Assembly: GCA_024234595.1 (NCBI GenBank)
Contig: JACKNZ010000011.1
Coordinates: 56,329-120,328 of the forward strand
DNA: 64,000 bases
Direction of reading: 5' to 3'
Source: Moraxellaceae bacterium
Lineage (GTDB): Bacteria > Pseudomonadota > Gammaproteobacteria > Pseudomonadales > Moraxellaceae
Shown: piece by piece, positions 42,510 through 52,937 of the stretch
How positions within the stretch are numbered: position 1 is the first letter of the stretch
Layout: each line of letters begins with the position of its first letter
Made by a program: the position numbers and the translations under genes
The notes under the pieces: model-generated
What the model saw: the letters and a program-made list of their open reading frames with translations, nothing else
Told to the model about the DNA's origin: nothing
Database searches by the model: none

Positions 42510-43544
42510 ATGCCTAATATATTACCTTCGTTGTTTGTGTTATTTATTTGGTTTAGCTCACCGCTAATTTACGCCAATCCCCCCACCAAAAGACCACCGC
42601 CAACGGTAGAAGTACAAACGGTTACACAACAAGTATTAAGCCAGCAATTAACCGCCTTAGCGGTTTTAAAAGCTCAAGAGTCTATTATCATTAAACCCGA
42701 AGTGTCTGGCCGTGTGACTGCAATTAATTTTAATGAAGGTCAAATAGTTAAACAAAATCAAGTATTGATTCAATTAGATGATGATTTATTACAAGCAGAA
42801 TTAGCCACCTATCAAGCCAGTTTAGATTTAGCCCAAACTGAATATCAGCGTTATCAAGCGTTATTAAAAGAACAACAAGTGGCAGTTTTAGACTATGAGC
42901 GTAAAAAGGCCGAATTAGCGCAAATTAAAGCGAGTATGGCGTTGGTGCAAGCTAAAATTCGCCAAAGACAAATTCGTGCGCCATTTACAGGCGTGATTGG
43001 CTTGCGCCAATTTAGTATTGGTGATGTGTTGCAAGCGAATCAATCTTTAGTGCGTTTAAATAAAATGAATGCATTAAAAGCCGACATTAAAATTCCAGAG
43101 AGCAATAGCCAAGTTGTCACATTAAAACAAGCGGTTAATTTACAAGTAGATAGCTTATCAGGTGTATCACTCAAAGGTTATGTTGCCGCCATAGAGCCTA
43201 GTTTAGATGCCAATACCCGCGCCTTGATGGTTCGCGTTAATATTCCACAAGTGGATAGTCGAGTGCGTGATGGTATGACTGCCCGTGCCAATTTTGTGTT
43301 TGGTCAACAAGCAGCGATTGTTATTCCTGAGCAGGCATTGGTTGCTCAAGGCGGTAAATTAGTTGTTTTTGTGGTAAAGGCTAATGTGGCTACCGCACAA
43401 GTGGTCAGTTTGGGTAAACGTCAAGCTGGAAAAGTAGAGATTAGACAAGGTTTGCAAGTAGGCGATGTGATTGTGGTATCGGGACAAAATAAATTATCTA
43501 AGCCACAAATGCCTATTAAAGCGATATCTGTACAAGGAGTTTAA
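42510..43544 (+). CDS. RND efflux periplasmic adaptor (HlyD/membrane fusion family)
   Basis: The adaptor links an inner-membrane RND pump to an outer-membrane channel. The 344-residue protein has a signal peptide (residues 1-22, likely cut after 'IYA'), a lipoyl half-motif 'GRVTAINFNEGQIVKQNQVLIQLDD', a coiled-coil hairpin (about residues 95-145), the second lipoyl half 'RAPFTGVIGLRQFSIGDV' and beta-barrel regions. It lacks a lipid-anchor Cys. A strong ribosome-binding site GGGAGG lies upstream. The pump gene follows 2 nt later; no outer-membrane channel gene is nearby. Confidence 0.92.
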   Translation: MPNILPSLFVLFIWFSSPLIYANPPTKRPPPTVEVQTVTQQVLSQQLTALAVLKAQESIIIKPEVSGRVTAINFNEGQIVKQNQVLIQLDDDLLQAELATYQASLDLAQTEYQRYQALLKEQQVAVLDYERKKAELAQIKASMALVQAKIRQRQIRAPFTGVIGLRQFSIGDVLQANQSLVRLNKMNALKADIKIPESNSQVVTLKQAVNLQVDSLSGVSLKGYVAAIEPSLDANTRALMVRVNIPQVDSRVRDGMTARANFVFGQQAAIVIPEQALVAQGGKLVVFVVKANVATAQVVSLGKRQAGKVEIRQGLQVGDVIVVSGQNKLSKPQMPIKAISVQGV

Positions 43545-43546
43545 TC

Positions 43547-46500
43547 ATGCAACTCCCTGAGTTATGTATTCGTCGGCCTGTATTGGCGATAGTGCTGAAT
43601 CTATTGATTGTCCTTGCTGGTTTATTAGCCTTTGACCGCCTGACGGTGCGTGAATATCCTAATATTGATATTCCAACAGTGACCGTTGATACCAGCTATA
43701 CAGGGGCAAGTGCGCCCATTGTAGAAGCAACGGTGACTAAAATTTTAGAAGACTCGTTGTCGGGTATTGAAGGGGTTGATTATATGACTTCTTCTAGTCG
43801 AACAGGGCGTAGTCAAGTGACTGTTGCGTTTAAGCCTTCGGTAAGTTTAGAAAGTGCGACATCAGATGTGCGCGACCGCGTATCGCGTGTACGTGGCCGA
43901 TTGCCTGATACGGTTGATGAGCCGATTGTGACCAAAACAGAAGCCGACGCACAACCTATTATGTGGTTGGCTTTTTCATCTGACCTACATAGCCCCTTAC
44001 AGATTAACCAATTCGCCGATAAACAAGTTAAAAGCCGCTTGCAAACCTTGCCAGGAGTGGCCGATATACGAATTGGTGGTGAGCGTAAACCTGCAATGCG
44101 TATTTGGTTAGATAAAGACAAACTCGCGATGTACCGCCTCACGGCACAAGATGTAGAGGCGGCTTTACGAACTCAAAATGTCGAAATTCCTTCTGGTCGC
44201 ATTGAAAGTGTGCAACGTGAGTTTTCGGTATTAGCAGAAACGGATTTGAATACTGTTGAGCAATTTAAAAATATTATTATCAAGCAGCAAGATGGATTGT
44301 TGTTGCGGGTTGCTGATGTTGCTCGAGTAGAAATTGCCCCTGAAGATGTGCGTCGAATAGCTCGTTTTAATGGCACACCTGCTGTGGCTTTAGGGGTGAT
44401 TAAAACTTCAACCGCCAATCCATTAGAGGTTTCCAAAGCAGTACGGGCAGAGTTGCCGCGTATTGAACAAAATTTACCTAAAGGTATGCAAGTACGTTTG
44501 GCGTTTGATTCTTCGGTGTTTATTCAAGAATCCATTCACTCCGTACAAAAAACCATTATTGAAGCAGTTGTGTTAGTGGTGTTGGTGATTTTTTTCTTTT
44601 TAAGAAGTTTACGCGCCACTTTAATTCCTGTGATTACTATTCCAGTGTCGTTAGTTGGCTCATTGATTTTTATGAGCATTTTAGGCTTTTCGATTAATAC
44701 CTTAACTTTATTAGCCATGGTATTAGCGATTGGTTTAGTCGTTGACGATGCCATTGTGGTGTTAGAAAACATTTATCGTCATATTGAAGAAGGCAAAACA
44801 CCCATGCAAGCGGCAGTGCAAGGCTCTAAGGAGATTGCTTTTGCGGTATTGGCGATGACGTTTACCTTAGCCGCCGTGTTTGCTCCGATTGCCTTTACCG
44901 AAGGACGTACAGGTAAGTTATTTGCTGAGTTTGCTTTAACCTTAGCGGCGGCAGTGATTGTGTCGGGTTTTTGCGCTTTAACTTTATCACCGATGATGAG
45001 TTCAAGGTTATTAACCGCACATACAGGTCAAGAAAATAGATTTTATCGTGTCATTGAGCGTTTGTTACAGGTTTTAACGCGTGGTTATCAAAAGTCCTTA
45101 ACCTTTGTTTTAAAATTACGTTGGTTGATGGTGGTTGTAGCGTTAGGGGCGAGTGGCTATATGTGGACAGTGTTTAAGGCTTTACCATCAGAATTGTCGC
45201 CGACTGAGGATAGAGGCGTCATTGTGTCAATTGGCATTGGCCCAGAAGGTTCAACGCCTACCTATTTTGATAAATATGCCCAACAGGTAGAAGGTATTTA
45301 TAGCAAAGTGCCTGAACGAGCCTCTACCTTTTTAATTATTGGCTTTCCTGATGAAACTAAATTTATTAGCTTTAATCGTTTTAAACCTTGGGAAGAAAGG
45401 GCGCGCACCACTAAAGAAATTGTACCCAGCTTAATGCCACAGCTTAGCCAAGTGGCAGGTGTCATGGCCTTGGCAACATTACCGCCCTCATTAGGACAAG
45501 GTACGTCCAGTTCCCCAATTGAGTTTGTTTTACAAACGACAGGTAGTTATGCCGATTTAGGCAAAATGATTGGCCAGTTAATGGAAAAAATTGGCCAAAA
45601 TGAAGGCTTGGTGAATCCTGTCCCCGATTTAAAACTCAATAAACCGCAATTATCACTGCAAGTTGACAGAGATAAAGCCGCTTTGTTGGGGGTAGGGGTG
45701 TCCGATATTGGCCGAACCCTAGAAACATTGTTGGGCAGTCGTAAAGTGACCACCTTTAAGTTAGATGGCGACCAGTATGATGTGATTTTGCAATTAGCTG
45801 ATGAAGAACGCCGTACACCTGATCAATTAGAACAAATTTATGTGCGTAATCAACAAGGTGAAGTATTGCCATTGGCTAGTGTGTTAGCGATGAAAGAAAC
45901 TGTCAGTCCTGCGGAGTTAAATCATTTTAATAAATTGCGTTCGGCCAAAATTACCGCCAGTTTAGCCGAAGGTTATACCGTTGGGCAGGCGGTGAGCTTT
46001 TTACAACAAAGTATGAAAGAAATTAACAACCCTACTATGAGTTATGATTGGGCAGGACAAACACGCGAGTTTTTAACATCAGGAGATGCCTTGGCCAAAG
46101 CCTTTGTGTTGGCAGTATTGTTTATTTATTTGGTGTTAGCGGCTCAATTTGAAAGTTTTAGAGACCCATTGATTATTATGTTTTCGGTGCCATTGGCGAT
46201 GTTAGGTGCGGTGTTGGCACTCAAATTTACAGGCGGTAGTTTGAATGTCTATAGCCAAATTGGTTTGATTACCCTCGTGGGTTTAATAACTAAACATGGT
46301 ATTTTATTAGTTGAATTTGCCAATCAGCTACAAGAACAAGGACGTCATAAAATACAAGCAGTGATTGAGTCGGCGAGTTTACGTTTAAGACCGATTTTAA
46401 TGACCACGGCGGCAATGGTGTTAGGCGCGATTCCTTTAGCGATGGCCGTGGGGGCAGGGGCAGAAGTGCGCCATCCGATTGGTTGGGTGATTGTGGGTGG

Positions 46501-46594
46501 GATGACGATTGGTACGGTATTTACCTTGTTTGTGATTCCTTGTTTATATTTACTCATTGGTAGAGTTCATCAGCATGAGTCAAAAACAGTTTAG
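43547..46594 (+). CDS. RND family multidrug efflux permease (HAE1/AcrB-like)
   Basis: This 1015-residue inner-membrane pump exports hydrophobic compounds using the proton gradient. It has 12 expected transmembrane helices, two large periplasmic loops, the proton-relay pair D400-D401 in 'LVVDDAIVVLENIYRH' (E. coli AcrB D407-D408) and K916 in 'LITKHGILLVEF' (AcrB K940). The N-terminus 'RRPVLAIVLNLLIVLAGLLAF' is typical. It forms a two-gene unit with the adaptor and should use a shared TolC-type channel. The specific substrate cannot be told. Confidence 0.93.
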   Translation: MQLPELCIRRPVLAIVLNLLIVLAGLLAFDRLTVREYPNIDIPTVTVDTSYTGASAPIVEATVTKILEDSLSGIEGVDYMTSSSRTGRSQVTVAFKPSVSLESATSDVRDRVSRVRGRLPDTVDEPIVTKTEADAQPIMWLAFSSDLHSPLQINQFADKQVKSRLQTLPGVADIRIGGERKPAMRIWLDKDKLAMYRLTAQDVEAALRTQNVEIPSGRIESVQREFSVLAETDLNTVEQFKNIIIKQQDGLLLRVADVARVEIAPEDVRRIARFNGTPAVALGVIKTSTANPLEVSKAVRAELPRIEQNLPKGMQVRLAFDSSVFIQESIHSVQKTIIEAVVLVVLVIFFFLRSLRATLIPVITIPVSLVGSLIFMSILGFSINTLTLLAMVLAIGLVVDDAIVVLENIYRHIEEGKTPMQAAVQGSKEIAFAVLAMTFTLAAVFAPIAFTEGRTGKLFAEFALTLAAAVIVSGFCALTLSPMMSSRLLTAHTGQENRFYRVIERLLQVLTRGYQKSLTFVLKLRWLMVVVALGASGYMWTVFKALPSELSPTEDRGVIVSIGIGPEGSTPTYFDKYAQQVEGIYSKVPERASTFLIIGFPDETKFISFNRFKPWEERARTTKEIVPSLMPQLSQVAGVMALATLPPSLGQGTSSSPIEFVLQTTGSYADLGKMIGQLMEKIGQNEGLVNPVPDLKLNKPQLSLQVDRDKAALLGVGVSDIGRTLETLLGSRKVTTFKLDGDQYDVILQLADEERRTPDQLEQIYVRNQQGEVLPLASVLAMKETVSPAELNHFNKLRSAKITASLAEGYTVGQAVSFLQQSMKEINNPTMSYDWAGQTREFLTSGDALAKAFVLAVLFIYLVLAAQFESFRDPLIIMFSVPLAMLGAVLALKFTGGSLNVYSQIGLITLVGLITKHGILLVEFANQLQEQGRHKIQAVIESASLRLRPILMTTAAMVLGAIPLAMAVGAGAEVRHPIGWVIVGGMTIGTVFTLFVIPCLYLLIGRVHQHESKTV

Positions 46595-47597
46595 TTTAGT
46601 AACCAAAACCGTGACTAAGGATGTCTTAGTCAAACCCAATATTGTCAGTGATGCACCTCATTTTAATGGTCAGCGATTTTTTAATCCGTGGGAGCGAGAA
46701 GAACGTAATCAAGGTGCTTTATTAAAATGGATTTTAAGCCGTGATAATCGCACATGGCCTGAAAATCTAAGCAATCAACATTTTGCTAAACCGACAGCAC
46801 ATTTTAGTGACAATGTGGCCGATTGGAAAATGTGGTTTGTCGGTCATGCCACGGTGTTATTACAAATAGGTCGTTATAACTTATTAACCGACCCTGTGTG
46901 GGCAGAGCGTTGTAGCCCTTTTAAGTATGCAGGGCCAAAACGTGTGCGACCTGCGGGCATTGCTTTACAAGATTTACCGCCCATAGATGCGATTTTATTA
47001 AGTCATAATCATTATGACCATTTAGATACCGCCAGTTTGTTATGGTTGCAACAATACCATCAACCTTTAGTGATTACAGGTTTGGGCAATGGCGCGTATT
47101 TGCGTGATTATGGCTTAGATGTCGTTGAGCTAGATTGGTGGCAAGACTATCAACTGGCAGAGGGCATTAATGTTCATTATTTGCCTGCCAAGCATTTTTC
47201 GGGGCGAGGGATGCGTGATAGAAACGTGGCCTTATGGGGTAGTTTATCGGTAGTCACAGAGTTTGGTCATGCCTATTTTGCAGGGGATACAGGTTATGCT
47301 CCTCATTTTAGCGAAATTTATCAACGTTTAGGTGCGCCACGAGTTGCCTTATTGCCGATTGGTGCTTATTTGCCAAGAGAGTTAATGCGTCAAGTACATA
47401 TGAATCCTGCTGATGCAGTTCAAGCACATAGTGATTTAAAAGCTCAGTTGTCCTTAGGTATTCACTTTAATACCTTTCAACTAACCGATGAAACGATTGA
47501 TGCGCCATTAGCCGATTTAAAACAAGCATTGTGGCAACAACAAGTTCCTGAGCAGGATTTTATTGTGCTGTTAGAAGGTGAGGGTAGAGAGGTCTAG
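46575..47597 (+). CDS. Metallo-beta-lactamase-fold hydrolase (NAPE-PLD-like)
   Basis: This 340-residue protein has the zinc motif H144-N-H146-Y-D148-H149, a downstream 'FAGDTGYAPHF' with the bridging Asp, and 'LPIGAYLPRELMRQVHMNP'. This pattern is that of the family containing N-acylphosphatidylethanolamine phospholipase D and UlaG-like hydrolases. The ATG at 46575 overlaps the permease by 20 nt; a TTG at 46557 is also in frame. Co-translation with the efflux pump suggests a membrane or lipid role, but the substrate is unknown. Confidence 0.85.
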   Translation: MSQKQFSLVTKTVTKDVLVKPNIVSDAPHFNGQRFFNPWEREERNQGALLKWILSRDNRTWPENLSNQHFAKPTAHFSDNVADWKMWFVGHATVLLQIGRYNLLTDPVWAERCSPFKYAGPKRVRPAGIALQDLPPIDAILLSHNHYDHLDTASLLWLQQYHQPLVITGLGNGAYLRDYGLDVVELDWWQDYQLAEGINVHYLPAKHFSGRGMRDRNVALWGSLSVVTEFGHAYFAGDTGYAPHFSEIYQRLGAPRVALLPIGAYLPRELMRQVHMNPADAVQAHSDLKAQLSLGIHFNTFQLTDETIDAPLADLKQALWQQQVPEQDFIVLLEGEGREV

Positions 47598-47616
47598 CCT
47601 ACAGACTAGCCCCTCT
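47588..47616. terminator. Imperfect hairpin between convergent genes
   Basis: AGAGG-t-CTAG (47588-47597) pairs with CTAG-cc-CCTCT (47606-47616), followed by TTT on the + strand. It lies in the 27-nt gap between the convergent hydrolase and RTX genes and overlaps the last codons of the hydrolase. It may be a weak bidirectional terminator. Confidence 0.35.
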
Positions 47617-47624
47617 TTGAGACA

Positions 47625-50600
47625 TTACCAAGTGGCGATAATATTTGCTTTAAGTGTCTCGTAGTCGCTTGCAGAGAGTGTAATTGCACCAGACACAAAG
47701 GGTGCAAATGTGGCCATTGCATCAACTAATACTTGCACTTCGTTAACTAACAATGTTTTACCATCCGCTAATTGCAATGTATCCAAGGTATTGTTGGCAC
47801 TTGTAAACCACTCTTTGATAGTCACTTGGTCATTGCTTTGACTAAGCGTGATTTGAGTTGTAGTGCTGCCATCATTATTGCTAACACTGCGTTGCGTTTG
47901 ATTGACGATACTTATCACCAAGTTGTTATTGTTGCGCTCTAGCCATAGATGTTCAGCTGAGATACCTTGGTTAAACAAGAGGCTATCATCACCACTAGCA
48001 GCATTAGTGTTATCTACGAGGTCTTGGTCAAAGCCACGACCAAATACATAAACATCATTACCAGCACCGCCTATGAGTGTATCGTTGCCTGCGCCACCTT
48101 GCAGCACATTATTGCCGTCATTTCCTAGCAAGATATTGGCTAAATTATTACCAGCACCATTAATATTGCCACTGCCTAACAATGTCAAATTTTCAACATG
48201 GTCAGTCAAGGCATAGTTGCCGTAACTTTCGACGGTATCAATACCTTCATTGAGTAGTTCAATAATGGTATCAACGGCATCATCAGCTAACAGCGTATAG
48301 GTGTCATTACCCAAACCACCACGAAGAGTATCGCGACCTGTACCACCTGTTAAAGTGTTGTTGCCGCTATTGCCTGTAATATCGTTATTAGCACTGTTGC
48401 CAGTCCCTGTTAAGTTGGCTGAGCCTGATAATGTCAGATTTTCTAGATTGTCGCCTAGCGTATAAGAAATACCACTGATGACAGTATCAATGCCTGAATT
48501 GGCATCTTCCTCAATCACGGTATTGGCATTATTGACAATATAGGTGTCATTACCCCAACTCCCTTGTAGGGTATCCATACCACCAGCACCGTCTAAAATA
48601 TTATTGCCAGCATTACCAATAATGAGGTTGTCACCACTATTACCTGTACCATTGATGTTGCTGCTACCTAACAGTACCAAATTTTCGACAAATGTGGGTA
48701 GGGTATAAGAAACAGTACTTTTGATGGTATCAATACCTTCATTATTGTTTTCAATCACTACATCATTGCTATTGTCAATAAAATAGGTGTCGTCGCCCAA
48801 ACCACCTTGCATGGTATCTGCACCTACGCCACCATCTAGGGTATCGCTGCTGTTAGTCCCTGTTATTGTATCGTTATTAGTTGTGCCACCGCCATTATTA
48901 TTGCCTGTGTTAGCACTAGCAAGGGCTTCCATGTCACTAATGGCTAAGGTAGAACCGTTAGCAAATTGTATAGATAAGCGTGCGTTAGCATCACTATACC
49001 AATTTTGGATAATAACCTTGTCGCTGCTGCTCAAAATGCTAATTTCAAGGTTATTATTTTTTTTGCTAAAACCGAGTTGTGAAGTACTTAGACCACCTGT
49101 GACTAATAAGCTATTAGTGCCACTGTTATCAATAATTGTATCGATGCCTGTACTACGCCCAAAGAGGTAAATATCGTCACCTCCGCCACCTTCTAAAGTG
49201 TCGTTTCCGCCTAAACCGCTGATAATATTATTGAGGCTATTGCCAATAATATGATTATTAAGAGAGTTACCTGTGGCATTTAATGCGGTTGTAGCTTCTA
49301 ATAAAGTCAGATTTTCGAGGTTGTTGCCAAGATTGTAGCTAATTGAGCTATGTACGGTATCGTTGCCTTCATCAACAGATTCAATAACAACATCACCCAC
49401 ATTATCAACAAAATAGGTATCGTTACCTTCGCCACCTCGAAGGGTATCTGCACCGATACCCCCATCTAAAATATTGTTTCCAGCATTGCCGCGTATAACA
49501 TTATTTAAACTGTTTCCCGTACCATTGATGTTATTAAAGCCTATTAAGCTAAGGTGTTCTAGGTGATTACCGAGGGTATAATTGATGGAAGACTGAACGG
49601 TGTCTATGCCTTGATTTTCTAACTCAGTAATCACATCAAGGTTGCTATCTATCACATAGGTATCATTACCAATGCCGCCAATTAGTACATCATCCCCCGC
49701 AGCCCCATCTAAAGTGTCATCACCACGACCACCTATCAGGGTGTTATTGCCAGCATTGCCTGTGAGGGCATTGTTAAGTTCATTGCCATTGCCAATTAAA
49801 TTGGCATTTCCTGTTAAAATCAGATTTTCGACATAAGCACCTAAAGTATAGTCAACACTACTTTGTACAACGTCTGTGCCTGTTAATGCTAACTCTTTAA
49901 CAATATCTCCAATACTATCAACGATATAATAGTCACTTCCAGCACCGCCTTCCATTAAATCATTGCCTGTGCCGCCATCAAGGGTATCATTGCCAGCTGC
50001 ACCACGAATCGTATCATCGCCTGCGTTGCCAGTAAGTTTGTTGTCGTTATTGTTGCCAATCAGTAGATTGTTTTTGGTGTTTCCGACGCCATCTATTTTG
50101 TTGATGCCGACTAACTGCAAGTTTTCGAGGTTGATATTAGCAAGGACATAGCCAACACTACTAATCACAGTGTCATTGCCACCATTATCACCTTCGATGA
50201 TAATGTCGTTCACATTATCAATAACGTAGGTGTCATCACCTAAACCACCGTCTAAGGTATCGTTGCCCAAGCCGCCATCTAGCGTATTATTGCCGCCGTT
50301 GCCTGTTAATTTGTTGGCTTGATTGTTACCTGTTGCATTAGTATTTGCCGTACCAATCAGTACAATATTCTCGATTTCTTTGTTAACAAGTGAATAGCTG
50401 ATGGTGCTGTAAACAGTATCATTGCCTTGATTGCTAAGCTCAGTAATGGTGTCAGCAATTGAGTCCACATAATAGGTATCATCACCTAGACCCCCCGCCA
50501 TAATATCGGCACCTTCGCCGCCATCTAAAATGTTATTGCCATTATTGCCCTTTAGGGTGTTATTAAGTTTGTTGCCTGTGCCATTGATGTTTTCCGTTCC

Positions 50601-52856
50601 TGTTAGCGTGAGATTTTCAATGTGGTTGCCTAAGGTAAAACTGACTGAAGAGTTAACTGTATCAATGCCTTCATTCTCATTTTCAATCACGGCATCACCT
50701 AGATTGTCAACATAATAGGTGTCGTTACCTTTACCGCCAATTAGGATGTTTTTGCCTGTATTACCAATCAAAATATTATCGGAGTCGTTGCCTCGACCAT
50801 CAATATCGGCAGCACCCGTAAGCGTGAGGTTTTCGAGGTTAGAGGCCAAAGTATAAGAAACACTGCTGATGACGGTGTCTGTGCCTTGTCCATTTAGCTC
50901 TTTGATGACATCTAATGAATTATCAACATAATAAGTGTCGTTGCCTTCTCCACCTTCTAAGGTATCATTGCCTTCACTGCCGTTGAGCGTGTCATTACCT
51001 GCACCGCCTACAAGAGAGTTATTGCTATTGTTGCCAACAATTAAGTTGTTTGCGCTATTGCCAGTACCTGCTAAGTTGCCTAGGCCTATCAAATAAAGAT
51101 TTTCGAGGTTATTGCTTAAGGTATAAGAAACATAACTTCTGACCGTATCATTGGTACTCGCGCCATCTTCAACAATGACGGTATCACTATTTCTTACAAT
51201 ATAGGTGTCGTCGTTATTACCACCGACCAGTGTATCAGTGCCATCACCGCCATCTAAGGTGTCATTACCATCACCGCCTAATAAAACATTATTGCCGCTA
51301 TTGCCAATTAAACGGTTGTTTTTGGCATTGCCTGTGCCATCAATATTGGCTGTACCGAGTAATGTTAAATGTTCTAACGTGCTGGCGAGTACATAACTAA
51401 TGGTACTTTTAACGGTGTCTGTACCTTGTCCTTCAAGCTCTTCAATCACATCGTCGGCATTGTCAACAAAGTAGGTGTCATTACCAAAACCACCACTCAT
51501 GGTGTCGGCACCTGTACCACCATCTAAAATGTCGCTGTTGTTTAAACGTACACCTGTTTCACCTGTATCACTTACAGCGACTAAATTAGAAATAAAAATA
51601 CCTGAGTCCAACACAGAGTCTTTGGTGTCGGCAATCGCGATACGAATTTTGTGCGTTGTGCCCGCGGCCAAGTTGCCTGTAATTTTAAGCGGCGCAGACA
51701 TCCCATCGTATTCAATGGCTAAATCACGATTAGCGTTATTATAAAAGTTTCCTGGTGTGAGATTGTCTTGAATCACACTGAGTGGTTTGCCATTTTCAAA
51801 AAAAGCGTAGTTGACATCATCCACATACACAGCGGCAATATCAACAAACTGACCTACGTACTCAGGGTACTCATCAGAACCAAATAAAATATCAAAAGTG
51901 ACTTGGGTGAGTGCTTTTGAAGGGTCAGTTGCAGCTTCGATAGGTTGAGTAATAGTAAACTCAAACTCTAAAATAGCCGCATCAAAGCTGGCTGAACCAG
52001 GAAATAGTTCATTAACAATTTTAGTGAGATCATCATCGCCAGCTTTACCATTACCAGCACCAAAACCCCCAGATGTATTATTACTGGGAATGTCTGCATT
52101 ACCCGATGTGAGCACAATCCCTTTTCCTAAGGAAAAGTTAACTCCCTCCAGTTGACCAAACTCTAATTTGTCAAAAAAAGCGGCGGCACGGTCGGCACCA
52201 TTGTATTTAACGGTATTATCAATGATTTTGATATTGGAGTTAGGATCAACAATGGCCTGAGCAAGATCAAGAGCGGTTTTTTTTGTGCTGTTATAAAGAG
52301 TGAAAGGATCTAAAGTTGGTTGAATGGCCTCACCTGCACCCGCCGTACTTAGCTTGTCGTTGCCTGCACCACCATATAATTCATCCGATCCACCACCGCC
52401 AACAAGTGTGTCATCGCCATCTTCGCCATAGAGGGCATCGGTTGAACCTGAACCTGTAATAGAGTCATTTCCTGCACCACCATAAATGGTATCAGCACCG
52501 CCACCGCCAGCTAATATGTTGTTAGCAGTATTACCTGTGATGATGTTTTTGAGTTCGTTACCTGTGCCGTTAATGGCACTATTACCCATTAAAATCAGGT
52601 TTTCTATATGAGAAGGGAGTGTGTATGTTACAAAACTCTTTACAGTATCAGTGCCTTGATTTTCAAGCTCTAATACGGTGTCTATAGTAATTTCATTTTT
52701 TCCAATAATATAAGTATCGTCACCTGTACTACCAACCAGCGTATCAAGACCTACACCGCCATCTAAAGTGTCGTTTCCTGCTAAGCCATTAATGAGGTCG
52801 TCATCGGCCGTTCCAAGTAAATTATCGTTGTTAGGCGTGCCGTTGATAGTTGCCAT
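47625..52856 (-). CDS. Giant RTX (hemolysin-type calcium-binding repeat) protein with a choice-of-anchor L domain
   Basis: This 1743-residue protein is almost wholly built of repeats. I count 13 modules, each with a 'TDTVxSxxSYTLxxxLENLTLxG' strand block, 'INGTGNxxNNxIxGNxGNN' and Gly-Asp nonapeptides such as 'LDGGxGNDTLxGGxGNDTY', which bind calcium in parallel beta-rolls. Near residues 185-432 a non-RTX insert carries 'FGSDEYPEYVGQF', matching the choice-of-anchor L domain. The C-terminus resembles the hemolysin-type calcium-binding-related domain ('QVTIKEWF', 'LQLADG'). There is no signal peptide; such proteins leave by type I secretion, though no transporter is here. The ATG at 52856 has GGAGA 9 nt upstream; the ATG at 52865 has none. 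Confidence 0.92.
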   Translation of the reverse strand: MATINGTPNNDNLLGTADDDLINGLAGNDTLDGGVGLDTLVGSTGDDTYIIGKNEITIDTVLELENQGTDTVKSFVTYTLPSHIENLILMGNSAINGTGNELKNIITGNTANNILAGGGGADTIYGGAGNDSITGSGSTDALYGEDGDDTLVGGGGSDELYGGAGNDKLSTAGAGEAIQPTLDPFTLYNSTKKTALDLAQAIVDPNSNIKIIDNTVKYNGADRAAAFFDKLEFGQLEGVNFSLGKGIVLTSGNADIPSNNTSGGFGAGNGKAGDDDLTKIVNELFPGSASFDAAILEFEFTITQPIEAATDPSKALTQVTFDILFGSDEYPEYVGQFVDIAAVYVDDVNYAFFENGKPLSVIQDNLTPGNFYNNANRDLAIEYDGMSAPLKITGNLAAGTTHKIRIAIADTKDSVLDSGIFISNLVAVSDTGETGVRLNNSDILDGGTGADTMSGGFGNDTYFVDNADDVIEELEGQGTDTVKSTISYVLASTLEHLTLLGTANIDGTGNAKNNRLIGNSGNNVLLGGDGNDTLDGGDGTDTLVGGNNDDTYIVRNSDTVIVEDGASTNDTVRSYVSYTLSNNLENLYLIGLGNLAGTGNSANNLIVGNNSNNSLVGGAGNDTLNGSEGNDTLEGGEGNDTYYVDNSLDVIKELNGQGTDTVISSVSYTLASNLENLTLTGAADIDGRGNDSDNILIGNTGKNILIGGKGNDTYYVDNLGDAVIENENEGIDTVNSSVSFTLGNHIENLTLTGTENINGTGNKLNNTLKGNNGNNILDGGEGADIMAGGLGDDTYYVDSIADTITELSNQGNDTVYSTISYSLVNKEIENIVLIGTANTNATGNNQANKLTGNGGNNTLDGGLGNDTLDGGLGDDTYVIDNVNDIIIEGDNGGNDTVISSVGYVLANINLENLQLVGINKIDGVGNTKNNLLIGNNNDNKLTGNAGDDTIRGAAGNDTLDGGTGNDLMEGGAGSDYYIVDSIGDIVKELALTGTDVVQSSVDYTLGAYVENLILTGNANLIGNGNELNNALTGNAGNNTLIGGRGDDTLDGAAGDDVLIGGIGNDTYVIDSNLDVITELENQGIDTVQSSINYTLGNHLEHLSLIGFNNINGTGNSLNNVIRGNAGNNILDGGIGADTLRGGEGNDTYFVDNVGDVVIESVDEGNDTVHSSISYNLGNNLENLTLLEATTALNATGNSLNNHIIGNSLNNIISGLGGNDTLEGGGGDDIYLFGRSTGIDTIIDNSGTNSLLVTGGLSTSQLGFSKKNNNLEISILSSSDKVIIQNWYSDANARLSIQFANGSTLAISDMEALASANTGNNNGGGTTNNDTITGTNSSDTLDGGVGADTMQGGLGDDTYFIDNSNDVVIENNNEGIDTIKSTVSYTLPTFVENLVLLGSSNINGTGNSGDNLIIGNAGNNILDGAGGMDTLQGSWGNDTYIVNNANTVIEEDANSGIDTVISGISYTLGDNLENLTLSGSANLTGTGNSANNDITGNSGNNTLTGGTGRDTLRGGLGNDTYTLLADDAVDTIIELLNEGIDTVESYGNYALTDHVENLTLLGSGNINGAGNNLANILLGNDGNNVLQGGAGNDTLIGGAGNDVYVFGRGFDQDLVDNTNAASGDDSLLFNQGISAEHLWLERNNNNLVISIVNQTQRSVSNNDGSTTTQITLSQSNDQVTIKEWFTSANNTLDTLQLADGKTLLVNEVQVLVDAMATFAPFVSGAITLSASDYETLKANIIATW

Positions 52857-52908
52857 GATAAGCATTCTCCATGTAAGCGGTGCAGTCGTTGTTAGCTTGC
52901 ACAGTTAT

Positions 52909-52937
52909 TTTATAATAGCGGTTACTATAGTCTGTAA
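52909..52937 (-). promoter_or_regulatory. Promoter of the RTX gene
   Basis: On the - strand TTACAG (52937-52932) and TATAAA (52914-52909) have 17-nt spacing. The start of transcription would fall near 52902, leaving a leader of about 45 nt that holds the GGAGA site. Confidence 0.6.

Noticed and set aside
47625..52856. CRISPR array suggested by regular repeats
   Set aside because: The periodic repeats are codons of RTX modules in one long open frame; there are no identical direct repeats with unique spacers.
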